A DNA stretch of 64,000 bases, taken from contig NZ_JAOSLC020000002.1 of assembly GCF_026191475.2 (NCBI RefSeq), positions 812,501 to 876,500 on the forward strand. The letters are read 5' to 3'. The notes under the pieces are model-generated. The model saw only the letters and a list, made by a program, of their open reading frames with translations, was not told the origin of the DNA and did no database searches. The translations under genes were made by a program, and so were the position numbers. The stretch is from Polaribacter ponticola. GTDB taxonomy: Bacteria > Bacteroidota > Bacteroidia > Flavobacteriales > Flavobacteriaceae. Each line of letters begins with the position of its first letter. Within the stretch, counting starts at the first letter, position 1. This document shows, in pieces, positions 40,135 through 50,333 of the stretch.

Positions 40135-43100
40135 ATGTTTAATAAATTATTACAATTCGAAGTTTTTTATCAAAAAAAGCAACGTGCATTTCCTTTGTTA
40201 GCTCTATTGTTTTTAGCTTTAGGTATTTTTGTGGGTAGGCAAGGTTATGCTCCTCAAGGAATAAATTTTAATGCGCCATTTCAAGTTTTTTATCATACTA
40301 GCATATTTACTTTAGGAAGTTTATTTGTGATTATGTTTTTTACAATAAGTACAATGCTTAGAGATAAGCAACATAAAATGGAAGGTTTAATTTATAGCTC
40401 TTCAATAAAAAAAGGACAGTATTTTTGGAGTCGTTTTTTAGGAGCGTTTATTTTTAGTTTATTAGCATTTTCTCCTTTTTTAATTGGACATATTTTTGGG
40501 GTTTATACTGCCGATTTAGAGCCTGAGCGTATTGCTAACTTTCAAATAATGAATTACTTACAGCCTTGGCTATATATTGTTGTACCCAATGTTTTTGTTT
40601 GTACATCAATTGTTTTTTCTGTAAGTACTTTAACAAAAAACAGTACGGCAACCTATGTAAGTGCTGTGTTTGTATATATTATATATTTTGTGAGTTCTAT
40701 TTTTTTTAATTCACCTTTGTTAGCTCAAGCTACTCCATCTTCACCAGAAAGTATGGTTATGGCTGCGATTGCAGATCCATTTGGAATAATTGCTTACATT
40801 GAGCAAACACAATTTTGGACTCCTTATCAAAAAAACACACAACTGTTATCTTTTTCTGGGCTGTTTTTCTGGAACAGATTAATTTGGGTAGGAATTGCTT
40901 TTGGAATTTTACTAGGAACCTTTAAACTATTTTCTTTTAGAAAAATGACTAAAAAGGTGAAGAAAGAGAAAAAAATAGCAGTATCAAAATCTCCTTTATT
41001 CAGTTACAAACCCCTAGAGGTTGCATCAAATTTTGAAGCACAAAAAGCAGCATTTTTATCTTTAGTAAAAGTAGAATTAAAAAGTGTTTTTAAAAGCTTA
41101 CCATTTATAGCCGTTTTATTGATGTGGGTTTTTATAGTTTTTTCTGAATTGTATTCAACACTAATTAATGGTGGCGAATATGGTGTAAGCATATATCCGT
41201 TTACAAATCAATTAATCAGTTTAATCGTAGATCCGTTAACCATTTTCAGTTTAATCTTAATTATTTTTTATAGTTCTGAAATTGTTTGGAAAGAGCGTAG
41301 TTTAAACTTTAATTTAATTATTGATGCGACTCCAGTTAAAAACAGTATTTTCTTTTTGTCAAAATTTAGTGCTTTAATATTGCTTCCAATTATTTTAATA
41401 ACCGTGGGAATTTTAATGTGTATAATGTTTCAAATAGCTTTAGGATACTCAAATTTCGAATTCGATTTATATGCATCGTTTTATTATCATTATGGATTAC
41501 AATTAATCATTTTTTGTATGATTGCGTTGTTTGTAAACAGCTTAGCAAAAACAAAATATCTTGGTATGGGAATTTTTGGATTGTTAGTTGTTGTAATCTT
41601 TAAATCTGACGTACTGCTTGGTTTACAACACCCTTTAACTAGCCTAGGTTTTTTACCAAGAATAAGATCTAATAATATGGATGGCTTTAACGGTGTTTCA
41701 AACTTATATAATCATTTAGCAATGTATTGGTTGGCTTTTGGTTTGTTATTAACAGTGTTTTCATTTAAAATTTGGAATCGTGGAATTGTAGCTAGTTTTT
41801 CTGTGAAAATAAAGCAACTTTTAACAAATTGGAGCAAAGTTCAAAAGATGAGTTTGTCTTTTTTAACGATACTTTTTATCGGCTTCGGAAGCTTGGTTTT
41901 TTACAATGTCAACGTGGTTTCAGAATATAATACGATAAACGATCATTTAGAGTTTAGCGAAAATTACGAACGTAAATTTAAACAATATGAAAGTATAGAA
42001 AGATTATATCCAAGTTCAAAAAAGACAGAAGTATCTATTTTTCCTGAAGAAAGAAGTTATACTGTAAACGCAAAATATGTAATGGTAAATCGTAGCGAAA
42101 AACCAATGAAACAAGTGTTTATTACCGAACGAAAAGCGTTGGATACAGTTTTTATCGAGAATGCTGATTTAATAAAACAAGATACTGATTTCGGAATCTA
42201 CCTTTTCAAATTTAAAAAGGCATTGCAACCTCAAGATTCTGTGATGTTTAATTTTAAATTAACCAATAAAGTAAAAGGTTATGAAAACGATAAGTCAATC
42301 ATAAATAATGGAACATACCTTAACCGTTTTAGCAATTTTGATCCCATTTTAGGATATAGTACAAGTTTTGAAATTTCAAATCAAAGAGAACGCAAAAAAA
42401 GAAATTTACCAAAGCGAATAAAAGAAAATGAAAGTACGGATGCTCACATTGCTTTTGAAGATGTTAAATATGAAAAAATAAATTTTGAAACTATTATTTC
42501 TACATCAAACGATCAAACAGCCATTAGTTCTGGTAAGTTATTAAAGCATTGGATAGCAAATAATAGAAACTATTTTCATTATAAATCTAGCAAGAAAATT
42601 TCACCTTCTGTGGGATATTTCTCAGCAAAATATGCAACTAAGAAAACAAATTATAAGGGAGTTGCAATTGAGCAATATTATGACGAAAATCACAATTTTA
42701 ATATTGGTGATATAGAACAAAGCATTAAAGAAACATTAGATTATTGTCAAGAAAATTTTGGAAGATATCAATTCGATTATTTAAGAATAGCTGAAGTACC
42801 AGCACATTGGCCTTTTGGAGGTTTTGCACATCCTGGAGTTATTAGTATGGTTGAAGATAGATTGTATTTATCTGATGTTAGCGACGAAGATACTTTTAAT
42901 GTCGTTGCAAAAAGAACTATTCATGAAGTGGCACATCAATGGTGGGGACACACCTTATCTGCAAAACCGGTTGCAGGAGGTTCTTTTCTTGTTGAAGGAC
43001 TCGCAAAATATACCGAAGCTGTAGTTATGGAAAAAATGTACGGAAAAAGCGCATTATATACGTTAGCAGAAAATGCAAGAAGTCGTTATTTTTCGGGAAG

Positions 43101-43701
43101 ATCTTTTGCTTCTAAAATTGAACCAGCCGTTTATAAAGTAGATGGACAAAGTTTTATTTCTTACGGAAAAGCATTAAATGTATTGTTAGCTTTAAGAGAT
43201 TTAGTAGGCGAAAAGCAAGTGAATCTAGTCTTAAAAACATTAACAGATAACCATAGAAATAGCACCAAATTAGAAGCTACAACTTTAGATTTATTAAAAG
43301 AAGTTTATAAAATTACTCCAAAAAATCAACACGGTTTAATAAACGATTGGTTTAAAAAAGTAATTACGTATGATGTAGGTATTGAAAATGCTAGAACAAA
43401 AGCATTAGCAAACGGAACTTATGAGGTTACAGTAAAAGTAAAATCAAAACGTTTTGAAACTTTAAAAAACGGAGAAATCAAACAAATATCAATAGATGAA
43501 CATATTAAAATTGGACTGTTTACAGCACATCCATCAAATGTAAAAGATGATAGTTCAGTATTGTATTATGAGTCAAATCAAATCAATAAAGAAATAACAG
43601 AAATTAAAATAATCGTAAAAGAAAAACCTAATTACATTGCTATAGATCCTTATGGAACGCGAAGTGATGAAAATCTGGTAGATAATATTTTTCAATTATA
43701 A
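40135..43701 (+). CDS. ABC-2 permease fused to an M1 family aminopeptidase, module A
   Basis: An intact 1188-residue protein. The first 590 residues or so are an ABC-2 type permease with two six-helix bundles separated by a cytoplasmic stretch. The remainder is extracytoplasmic: an N-terminal beta domain (HAKYVMV-like strands) and a gluzincin M1 peptidase with the zinc motif HEVAHQWWGH (near residue 935) and third ligand Glu in VEGLAKYTEAV. The peptidase faces the periplasm while the ATPase at 39244 powers the membrane part. The fusion suggests that a peptide is exported, or taken from the membrane, and trimmed at once. Substrate unknown. Confidence 0.93.
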   Translation: MFNKLLQFEVFYQKKQRAFPLLALLFLALGIFVGRQGYAPQGINFNAPFQVFYHTSIFTLGSLFVIMFFTISTMLRDKQHKMEGLIYSSSIKKGQYFWSRFLGAFIFSLLAFSPFLIGHIFGVYTADLEPERIANFQIMNYLQPWLYIVVPNVFVCTSIVFSVSTLTKNSTATYVSAVFVYIIYFVSSIFFNSPLLAQATPSSPESMVMAAIADPFGIIAYIEQTQFWTPYQKNTQLLSFSGLFFWNRLIWVGIAFGILLGTFKLFSFRKMTKKVKKEKKIAVSKSPLFSYKPLEVASNFEAQKAAFLSLVKVELKSVFKSLPFIAVLLMWVFIVFSELYSTLINGGEYGVSIYPFTNQLISLIVDPLTIFSLILIIFYSSEIVWKERSLNFNLIIDATPVKNSIFFLSKFSALILLPIILITVGILMCIMFQIALGYSNFEFDLYASFYYHYGLQLIIFCMIALFVNSLAKTKYLGMGIFGLLVVVIFKSDVLLGLQHPLTSLGFLPRIRSNNMDGFNGVSNLYNHLAMYWLAFGLLLTVFSFKIWNRGIVASFSVKIKQLLTNWSKVQKMSLSFLTILFIGFGSLVFYNVNVVSEYNTINDHLEFSENYERKFKQYESIERLYPSSKKTEVSIFPEERSYTVNAKYVMVNRSEKPMKQVFITERKALDTVFIENADLIKQDTDFGIYLFKFKKALQPQDSVMFNFKLTNKVKGYENDKSIINNGTYLNRFSNFDPILGYSTSFEISNQRERKKRNLPKRIKENESTDAHIAFEDVKYEKINFETIISTSNDQTAISSGKLLKHWIANNRNYFHYKSSKKISPSVGYFSAKYATKKTNYKGVAIEQYYDENHNFNIGDIEQSIKETLDYCQENFGRYQFDYLRIAEVPAHWPFGGFAHPGVISMVEDRLYLSDVSDEDTFNVVAKRTIHEVAHQWWGHTLSAKPVAGGSFLVEGLAKYTEAVVMEKMYGKSALYTLAENARSRYFSGRSFASKIEPAVYKVDGQSFISYGKALNVLLALRDLVGEKQVNLVLKTLTDNHRNSTKLEATTLDLLKEVYKITPKNQHGLINDWFKKVITYDVGIENARTKALANGTYEVTVKVKSKRFETLKNGEIKQISIDEHIKIGLFTAHPSNVKDDSSVLYYESNQINKEITEIKIIVKEKPNYIAIDPYGTRSDENLVDNIFQL

Positions 43702-43838
43702 GAATTGATTTTTCTTTATAATTTTATTAATAGTACTTCATTATAACTATTAATAGTTATGTAATCAAAAAAAGTGTAAAGAAGTTTCCGAAATTTTTTC
43801 GATTACAAAATAGATTAGAAGAAGTTAACAAATTGTTT

Positions 43839-43873
43839 AAAACAGATGATAAAATGAGTTTATCATCTGTTTT
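43839..43873 (+). terminator. Intrinsic terminator after ABC/M1 module A
   Basis: A 15-base stem AAAACAGATGATAAA (43839-43853) with its complement ending in T5, loop ATGAG. It ends the module A transcript. Nothing else is evident in 43702-43979. Confidence 0.9.
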
Positions 43874-43979
43874 TATCTGTTTATTATACTTAAACACCAA
43901 TTCGTCATTAAATTTTATCCATACGTGTAATAATTAGTAACTTTATGTTACTAATTGCAAACAAACTCCTAATAACAAA

Positions 43980-44875
43980 ATGAAAAAAAGTATCACATAT
44001 TATTTAACATTATTGGTTATAAAACTAAAGGGAGTAAAAAAAGAATTCAATAAAGACCCTATAGATTATTTAAAAATTAGGAAAGAAAACGTAATCCATC
44101 CTAAAAATAATTTATTTAAAAACAGAAAAACACGAAACTTTAAAGTAGATAAAACATCAATTACAGAAATTAAACCAGCACATTCATCAGATAAATTATT
44201 GCTATTTATTCACGGAGGTGCTTTTATTTCTGGACCAGCAAAACATCATTGGGATTCTTTACAAGAAATATCTAAACAAACAAACTTAACAATTTGGATG
44301 TGTAATTACCCAAAAGCTCCAGAGCATAAGATTTTAGAAATTTCAAAAAACATTGATGCTGTATATGAACATGCATTAAAAACGTATAGTGAAGATCAAA
44401 TAACATTAATTGGCGATTCTGTTGGTGGAACTTTAGTTGCGGCTTTAACGCAAAGATTGATTCGATATAAAAAAATAGTGCCAAAAAAATCATTCTTATT
44501 TCTCCAGTAATGGACGCAACAATGTCTAATAAACAAATTGATATTGTGGATAAAAAAGATCCGATGTTATCAAAAAAAGGAGTACTAAGTGCTAAGAAAA
44601 TGTGCGCAGGAGATATTGATTTAAAAAATGAGTTAATTTCTCCTCTTTACGGCAGTTTTAATGAGTTTCCGAAAACAATTCTGTTTTTAGCAGAGCATGA
44701 TATTACGTATCCAGATCAACAATTAGCGGTTCAAAAAATGAAGAAAGCTAATGTTGAGGTTGAGGTTATTTTTGGAGAAAAGATGCCACACATTTGGCCG
44801 TTATTACCTGTTATGCAAGAAGCTAAAAACGCCTTAAAATTAATTATTAGCGTAATAAATAATAAAGAAAAATGA
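43980..44875 (+). CDS. Alpha/beta hydrolase of the acetyl-hydrolase (HSL-like) type (frameshifted)
   Basis: Reconstructed 298 residues. It has the HGGAF oxyanion motif (LLLFIHGGAFISGPAKHH, near residue 78) and nucleophile elbow GDSVGG (near residue 143) of the hormone-sensitive-lipase/acetyl-hydrolase family, the acid in AEHDITYPDQQ and His in MPHIWPLLPVM. The first frame stops early at 44510; the A7 run at 44483-44489 is one base short, and restoring it reads PKKIILISPVMDATM into the second frame. No signal peptide is clear. It is the first gene of a run leading to the MetAP/OXA/Vat cluster. Confidence 0.85.
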
Positions 44876-45208
44876 ATTTAAATAATAAGAAATTTATAAC
44901 TGTTGAAAATAAAAAGGGACTGTCTTCTAATGAAACCGTTTTTTACTATTCACAATATCAAAAATACCATAAGAGGAACTTATAAAGGTGGTGAAATAGT
45001 AGAAGGTTTTATAGTTGGTAAGTAAGTTGACAATTCGAGAATAGAACTGTTATTTCAATGTTTAACTAAAGATGGTAATCTTAAGGCTGGTAAATCAAAA
45101 GGAATTATTTCAAAGAATACATCAGATAAATTAGAGTTAAAATTTGAATGGAATTGGTTGAATGGAGATTTATCTGGAGGAACATCAGCATATATTGAAC
45201 TAATTTAA
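44872..45208 (+). pseudogene. Broken gene of a small conserved flavobacterial family
   Basis: The frame starts at 44872, overlapping the previous stop (ATGA). Read with one A removed from the A5 run at 44960-44964 it gives a protein of about 111 residues with GTYKGGEIVEGFIVGK..VDNSRIELLFQCLT and KLELKFEWNWLNGDLSGGTS. I recognise this as a small family often labelled n-acetylglutamate synthase without good cause. Besides the frameshift there is an in-frame TAA at 45023-45025, most simply a CAA to TAA change. A substitution cannot be explained by homopolymer error, so this one may be truly inactive. Confidence 0.7.
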
Positions 45209-45221
45209 AAAAAGCAAAAAA

Positions 45222-45983
45222 ATGTCGATAACAAAAGAAGAAGAATTAGTAGGAATGCAAAAAGTTAGCGAAGCTGTAGGTACAACGTTAAAAAAAATGA
45301 AAGATTTTGCAAAAGTAGGAATGTCAACAAAAGAATTAGACGATTATGGAGCAGAATTATTAAAAAATTACGGTGCAAAATCGGCTCCTTTTGAAACCTA
45401 CGGATTTCCAGGATACACGTGTATTAGTGTAAATGAAGTTGCAGCACACGGAATTCCAGCAAAAAATAAAGTATTAAAAGAAGGCGACATAATAAATATT
45501 GATGTTTCTGCAGAGTTAAACGGTTTCTGGTCAGATAACGGAAGCTCTTTTGTGCTTGGAAAAGATATTTATAAACATCAACCTTTAGTAAACGCATCTA
45601 AAGAAATTTTAATGGATGCAATTAAGAATACAAAAGAAGGTGTAAAAATTGCAGATATTGGTCATATAATAGAAACTGAAGCACTAAAAAGAGGATTTAA
45701 AGTTATTGAAAACTTAGCAGGTCATGGCGTTGGAAGAAGCTTACATGAAAAACCAGAAAACATTTTAAATTACCGAGTTAGAAGTAATAAAGAACGCTTT
45801 AAAAAAAATACTACAGTAGCAATAGAAACCTTTATTTCTACAAAATCGTCTATTGCAATAGAGCTTAATGATGGTTGGACTTTGGTTGGCGATAAAGGTG
45901 GTTATGTTGCGCAGCATGAACATACTATTTTAATTACAGATAAAAAACCTATCATTTTAACTGCTGCAAATGGGTGTATTTAA
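45222..45983 (+). CDS. map: Methionine aminopeptidase, type I (MapB-like)
   Basis: MetAP removes the initiator Met from nascent proteins. The 253-residue protein has the five metal ligands of the pita-bread fold: Asp in IINIDVSAEL, Asp in FWSDNGSSF, His in LAGHGVGRSLHE, Glu in AIETFIS and Glu in VAQHEHTILI. It lacks the N-terminal zinc finger. It resembles the second, non-housekeeping MetAP of Bacillus (YflG/MapB). It lies 4 bases before a class D beta-lactamase gene; being next to two antibiotic-resistance-type genes, it may be a spare drug target, which is conjecture. Confidence 0.93.
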   Translation: MSITKEEELVGMQKVSEAVGTTLKKMKDFAKVGMSTKELDDYGAELLKNYGAKSAPFETYGFPGYTCISVNEVAAHGIPAKNKVLKEGDIINIDVSAELNGFWSDNGSSFVLGKDIYKHQPLVNASKEILMDAIKNTKEGVKIADIGHIIETEALKRGFKVIENLAGHGVGRSLHEKPENILNYRVRSNKERFKKNTTVAIETFISTKSSIAIELNDGWTLVGDKGGYVAQHEHTILITDKKPIILTAANGCI

Positions 45984-45986
45984 AAA

Positions 45987-46793
45987 ATGAAAAAAACTCT
46001 ATATTTCTTTATCCTAGTTTTTACCTTTTTTTCTTGTAAAAAGAAAGAGAGAGAAAACAAAAAAGTAATACAATCTGAATTTCAAAATATTTTAAATGCT
46101 AAAAACGTCAAAGGATCGGTATTAATTTATGATTTTAAAAAAGAAACATATTATTCTAATGATTTTGATTGGGCAACAATTGGTTTTTTACCTGCTTCTA
46201 CATTTAAAATTCCGAACTCTATAATTGCTTTAGAACTTGGTGTTGTTAAAAATGATAGCACCTTATTTACTTGGAATGGAGAAAAAAGAGCTTATAAAGT
46301 TTGGGAACAAGATTTAGTTTTAAAACAAGCGTTTCATTATTCTTGTGTGCCCTGTTATCAAGAAATAGCAAGAGCAGTTGGAGTAAATAAAATGAAAACT
46401 CTATTAGAAAAATTACAATTTGGAAACATGAAATTCGATGTATCTACAATTGATAATTTTTGGTTAGAAGGCAACTCTAAAATCAACCAATTTGAACAAA
46501 TCGATTTCTTAAAACGACTTTATGAATCGAAGCTTCCTATTTCTAAGCGAACAGAAGTTATTATGAAAAAAATGATGCTTGTAAATGGACAAGAAAATTT
46601 TAAACTAAGAGGAAAAACAGGATTATCTGTTAGAAGTAATAAAAGAAACGGATGGTTTGTTGGTTATCTCGAAAAAAATAAAAACATCTATTTTTTCGCA
46701 ACAAATATAGAACCTAATAAAGACACAGATATAAATTTATTTGTAAAAGCTCGAAAGGAAATTACTTTTGAAGCACTGCAATTAATTAAATAA
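45987..46793 (+). CDS. Class D (OXA-type) beta-lactamase
   Basis: A 268-residue lipoprotein-type precursor (MKKTLYFFILVFTFFSC, lipobox Cys near residue 17). Class D motifs: STFK in PASTFKIPNS (active Ser and carbamylated Lys, near residue 72), SxV in HYSCVPCYQ, FGN in LQFGNMKF in place of YGN, NFWLEG with the conserved Trp, and KTG in LRGKTGLSV. All are in order and the length is normal, so a working beta-lactam hydrolase is likely. No integron, transposase or inverted repeat is seen, so this looks like a resident chromosomal OXA. Confidence 0.93.
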   Translation: MKKTLYFFILVFTFFSCKKKERENKKVIQSEFQNILNAKNVKGSVLIYDFKKETYYSNDFDWATIGFLPASTFKIPNSIIALELGVVKNDSTLFTWNGEKRAYKVWEQDLVLKQAFHYSCVPCYQEIARAVGVNKMKTLLEKLQFGNMKFDVSTIDNFWLEGNSKINQFEQIDFLKRLYESKLPISKRTEVIMKKMMLVNGQENFKLRGKTGLSVRSNKRNGWFVGYLEKNKNIYFFATNIEPNKDTDINLFVKARKEITFEALQLIK

Positions 46794-46800
46794 AATAATA

Positions 46801-47424
46801 ATGAACGGACCAGATACAAATCAAAAATTTCCACTTGCTAATTACGATAGACTTTGTTTTTTAAAAAACATCATTAAAAATCCGAATATCATTGTGGGTG
46901 ATTATACCTATTATGATGATTTTGAAAACGTAGAAAATTTTGAGAAAAATGTAAAATATCATTTCGATTTTACTGGCGATAAATTAATTATTGGTAAGTT
47001 TTGTATGATAGCTTCTGATGTTAAATTTATTATGAATGGAGCAAATCATTTAACTGATAGTATTTCTACTTATCCGTTTGCTATTTTTGGAAACGGTTGG
47101 GAAAATGCGATGGAAGGAAAAACCTATCCGCAAAAAGGAAATATTAACATTGGTAACGATGTTTGGATTGGTTACAATGCAACAATTATGGCTGGTGTAA
47201 CTATTGGCGATGGTGCTATCATCGCTACTAATGCAACTGTTGTAAAAGACGTTCCTCCGTATACAATTGTTGGAGGAAATCCAGCAAAAGAGATTAAAAA
47301 ACGCTTTTCTGATGAAAAAATAGCACAACTTTTAAAACTAAAATGGTGGAATTGGGATATTGAAAAAATCACAAAAAATGTTCAGCATTTAACAGATAAA
47401 GAAATTCATAAAATAGTATCGTAA
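46801..47424 (+). CDS. Vat family (xenobiotic) O-acetyltransferase
   Basis: A 207-residue left-handed beta-helix enzyme starting MNGPDTNQKFPLANYDRLCF. Features of streptogramin A acetyltransferases: VGDYTYYDDFENVENFEK, LIIGKFCMIASDVKFIMNGANH (catalytic His in GANH, near residue 82), STYPFAIFGNGWE, hexapeptide repeats (IGNDVWIGYNATIMAGVTIGDGAIIATNATVV), PPYTIVGGNPAKEI and LLKLKWWNWD. It acetylates a hydroxyl of a drug or a natural equivalent using acetyl-CoA. It begins 7 bases after the OXA gene; its stop overlaps the next start. Confidence 0.92.
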   Translation: MNGPDTNQKFPLANYDRLCFLKNIIKNPNIIVGDYTYYDDFENVENFEKNVKYHFDFTGDKLIIGKFCMIASDVKFIMNGANHLTDSISTYPFAIFGNGWENAMEGKTYPQKGNINIGNDVWIGYNATIMAGVTIGDGAIIATNATVVKDVPPYTIVGGNPAKEIKKRFSDEKIAQLLKLKWWNWDIEKITKNVQHLTDKEIHKIVS

Positions 47425-48479
47425 TGAAAAAAACAGTTTTAATATTACTCTTTTGCTTACCAACATTACTCTTTTCTCAAAATTGTAATTGTACATCTAA
47501 TTTTAATTGGTTAAAAACAACTTTTGAAAAAAATGATGCCGGTTTTTCATATGCAATTAGCAAAAAAGGAGAACAAGCTTACGAAATGCATAATAAAGTT
47601 TTTATCAAAAAAACTGCAAGTGTTACAAATATTAATGATTGCCAAAAATTAATGGCAGAATGGCTTGCTTTTTTCCGCTCAGGGCATTTAAAAATAAAAA
47701 ATATAAATAAGTCAAAACTTAACACTAAGAAAGAAAACAGAAAACTACCAGAAATTTATTTTAAAACTATTAATAAACAAACTGTATATCTAAGGATTTC
47801 AACATTTAGTGGTTCTGTAAGAAAAACGATAGATAGTGTTATTTTAAAACATAAAAAAACAATATTAAAAACACCAAACTTAATTATTGATATTAGAAAT
47901 AATGGTGGAGGAAGTGATAGTAGCTATAGTAAATTATTACCTCTTTTATATACCAATCCTATAAGATCGATAGGTATAGAATTTTTATCAACAACATTAA
48001 ACAATCAGCGAATGCTTGATTTTATTAATAACCCAAAATGGGGTTTTGATCAGGATGGCAAAAAATGGGCTAAACAATCATTTGATAAACTAGAAAAGCA
48101 AAAAGGAAGTTTTGTTAATTTAAGCTCAACCATGGTTGATGAAATAAAATATGATACTATTTATAAATTTCCTAAAAGAGTTGGTATCATTATTAATGGT
48201 AAAAACGGAAGTACAGCAGAACAATTTTTATTAGATGCTAAACAAAGTAAAAAAGTTAAACTATTTGGTTCAACAACAAAAGGTGTACTAGATATTTCTA
48301 ATATGCATTTTGTAACATTTCCGAGTGGAAAATTTGAATTAGGATATGGTTTATCAAGAAGTATGAGGATTCCAGAAATGGCAATTGATGAAAAAGGGAT
48401 ACAACCTGATTATTTTTTAGATGAAGAAATTAAAAAAGAAGATTGGATTGAGTTTGTAGCTAAATCATTAGAAAAATAG
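47424..48479 (+). CDS. S41 family peptidase
   Basis: A 351-residue exported protein (MKKTVLILLFCLPTLLFSQ signal). The N-terminal domain has CNCTSNFNWLKTTFEKNDAGF. The S41 core follows: VYLRISTFSGSVRKTID, LIIDIRNNGGGSDSSY, and the Ser nucleophile in KNGSTAEQFLLDAKQSKKVKLFG with TKGVLDISNM. The C-terminal MRIPEMAIDEKGIQPDYFLD is typical. Its start overlaps the vat stop by one base (TAATG), so it is in the map-OXA-vat operon, possibly acting on exported peptides. Confidence 0.92.
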   Translation: MKKTVLILLFCLPTLLFSQNCNCTSNFNWLKTTFEKNDAGFSYAISKKGEQAYEMHNKVFIKKTASVTNINDCQKLMAEWLAFFRSGHLKIKNINKSKLNTKKENRKLPEIYFKTINKQTVYLRISTFSGSVRKTIDSVILKHKKTILKTPNLIIDIRNNGGGSDSSYSKLLPLLYTNPIRSIGIEFLSTTLNNQRMLDFINNPKWGFDQDGKKWAKQSFDKLEKQKGSFVNLSSTMVDEIKYDTIYKFPKRVGIIINGKNGSTAEQFLLDAKQSKKVKLFGSTTKGVLDISNMHFVTFPSGKFELGYGLSRSMRIPEMAIDEKGIQPDYFLDEEIKKEDWIEFVAKSLEK

Positions 48480-48770
48480 ATTCGTAAATATGAAGATTTT
48501 AGTTGTAATTGACTGAAGAGTAGTTTTTAATTAAAAAATGGAGCATAAAAATTATAATTAGGTTTCCAAAAAAACATCAAAATCGAGGAAATACAACCCA
48601 TATTTAGAAATTATAAGGGCAAGTATTTTACAGTTAAAAAATAACTAAAAAGCAGCAGATTATTTAAGTACACAAATAGTGAAAAAAATATTAAATCAGG
48701 ATAAAAGTTAATACAAGCAATATTTTTAGGATATTATCACTTAAATTAAATTTACAATTACTTCAAATTA
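48480..48770. other. Intergenic region, no supported gene
   Basis: AT-rich stretch. A stop-broken reading (KTSKSRKYNPYLEIIRASIL near 48570-48630) hints at a degraded gene but fits no family I know. No promoter or terminator is clear. Confidence 0.5.
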
Positions 48771-49877
48771 ATGGCCGAGTTATTTAAGAACATTTTTAAT
48801 CAAAAATTTTTTAATCAATTTACTAAGATTATTGAACAGGTAATTCCTGAATTTGATACGCAATCATTTCTACAACATATTTTTGATACTGATTGGGAAA
48901 ACAAAGAGTTAAAACAACGAATGCGACATATTACCGTTGTTTTAAAAAATCATTTATCTGAAGATTATGAGAAAAATGTAAATCTTATTTTTAAAATAAT
49001 TGATCAATTAAAAAAAATAATATCAGCGAAAAAAGTATTGAATATATGTTTTTTCCTGATTTTATTGAAGTTTACGGATTGGATAATTATACAATTTCAG
49101 TAAAAGCATTTGAGCGAATAACACAATTTACAAGTTGTGAGTTTGCAGTAAGACCGTTTATAATTAATTATTCGGCAGCTATGATTCCGAAATTATTTGA
49201 GTGGTCTAATCATAAGCACGCTATGGTTAGAAAGACTTGCTACTGAAGGCTGTAGACCAAGATTGCCTTGGGGGATTGGGATTCCTGATTTAAAAAACAA
49301 TCCGTCAGAAATTCTTCCAATTCTTGAGAATTTAAAAAACGATGTTTCAGAATCTGTTCGCAGAAGTGTGGCGAATAATTTGAATGATATTTCAAAAGAT
49401 AATCCAGCAGTTGTAATTGATATTGTTAAAAACTGGCGAGGAAAAACGGTTAAGGTTGACAAACTTTTAAAACACGCCAGCAGAACTTTGTTAAAACAAG
49501 GAAATCAAGAAATAATGACTTTATTTGGTTTTGGTGCTGTTGATAAGATAAAGATTAACAGTTTTAAAATTCAAACTCCAGATGTAAAAATTGGAGAAGC
49601 TTTAGCGTTTTCATTTGATCTTTTAAATACCGATATTATTGCTGCTAAAATTCGTTTAGAATATGGTTTGTATTATCAAAAATCAAACGGAACCTTAGCA
49701 AAAAAAGTGTTTAAAATTAGTGAAAAGGTATATGATAAAAATTCTACAACATCAATTAAAAGAAAACAATCTTTTAAAATAATTACTACGCGTAAATTTC
49801 ATATTGGTGAGCATCAAATATCAATTATTATAAACGGAATTGAATTTGGTGCTTTGAGTTTTAATTTGAATAATTAA
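48771..49877 (+). CDS. AlkD-like HEAT-repeat DNA alkylation repair protein (two frameshifts)
   Basis: Read across three overlapping frames, this is one 368-residue protein: MAELFKNIFNQKFFNQFTKI, PDFIEVYGLDNYTISVKAFE, FTSCEFAVRPFIINYSA, HKHAMVRRLATEGCRPRLPW, NNPSEILPILENLKNDVSES, and a C-terminal beta domain. The helices and RPRLPW motif are those of the alkylation repair/HEAT family. The A8 run at 49010-49017 is one base short and the A3 run at 49231-49233 one too long. Read uncorrected it would be taken for a three-piece pseudogene. It is followed by a strong terminator. Confidence 0.82.
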
Positions 49878-49905
49878 GTTCTTTGTTTTAAATAGATAGT
49901 CAATA

Positions 49906-49943
49906 AAAAAGGACTGTATTAATTATACAGTCCTTTTTTTATA
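49906..49943 (+). terminator. Intrinsic terminator after the alkylation repair gene
   Basis: Stem GGACTGTA (49913-49920) and TACAGTCC (49928-49935), flanked by A7 and T8. It is bidirectional in form. A diverged copy of this hairpin lies near 53188-53210. Confidence 0.9.
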
Positions 49944-49959
49944 AATTCAGATAATCCTA

Positions 49960-50031
49960 TTTATTTTTTGAATGCCATTTTGCCCAATTTTGCAAACTAC
50001 CAAATAAAACATTTCTTCCAGCATTTTCGTC
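49960..50031 (-). pseudogene. 3' remnant of a serine hydrolase gene
   Basis: On the minus strand this encodes only the last 23 residues of a serine hydrolase (AGRNVLFGSLQNWAKWHSKNK, then TAG), nearly identical to the end of the intact gene at 53232-54323 (...AGRNVLFGSLQNWAKWHSNNK). A TAA lies two codons upstream, and the rest of the gene is missing. The downstream terminator region is duplicated too. It is a relic of a tandem copy. The rest of 49944-50333 holds no gene that I can support. Confidence 0.85.
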
Positions 50032-50284
50032 TTAGCATGATGGTTTTTGCGCCTGCATTAATACACTGCCAAATGCTATTACTTAGAGAATTAAGATTCA
50101 TACATTCACTTTTATCTGTATTTATTATATGAAACGAAAAAGATTAAAAGTTAGACAGATCTATTTTACGATCGATTGTTTATAGTAAAATTAATAACAA
50201 AAAATATTCATCATCAAAAACAACATATTTATCTATTTTTTAAGCGGTTTTGTCGACGGCATATTTAAACTTTTAATAGTTTAA

Positions 50285-50292
50285 TACTTTTG
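50285..50292 (+). promoter_or_regulatory. Candidate -7 promoter element before the esterase gene
   Basis: TACTTTTG fits TAnnTTTG, 41 bases before the ATG at 50334; no spaced -33 TTG is seen. Confidence 0.45.
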
Positions 50293-50333
50293 GGGTCAAT
50301 TATATTTATTGAAATTAATAAAATCAAATAACC

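Noticed and set aside
45987..47424. Integron or transposon carrying the OXA and Vat genes
   Set aside because: No integrase, transposase, attC-like site or terminal inverted repeat was found on either side, and base composition matches the surroundings.
48540..48720. A degraded gene between the S41 and alkylation repair genes
   Set aside because: Readings are broken by stops and match no family that I recognise; left as intergenic.
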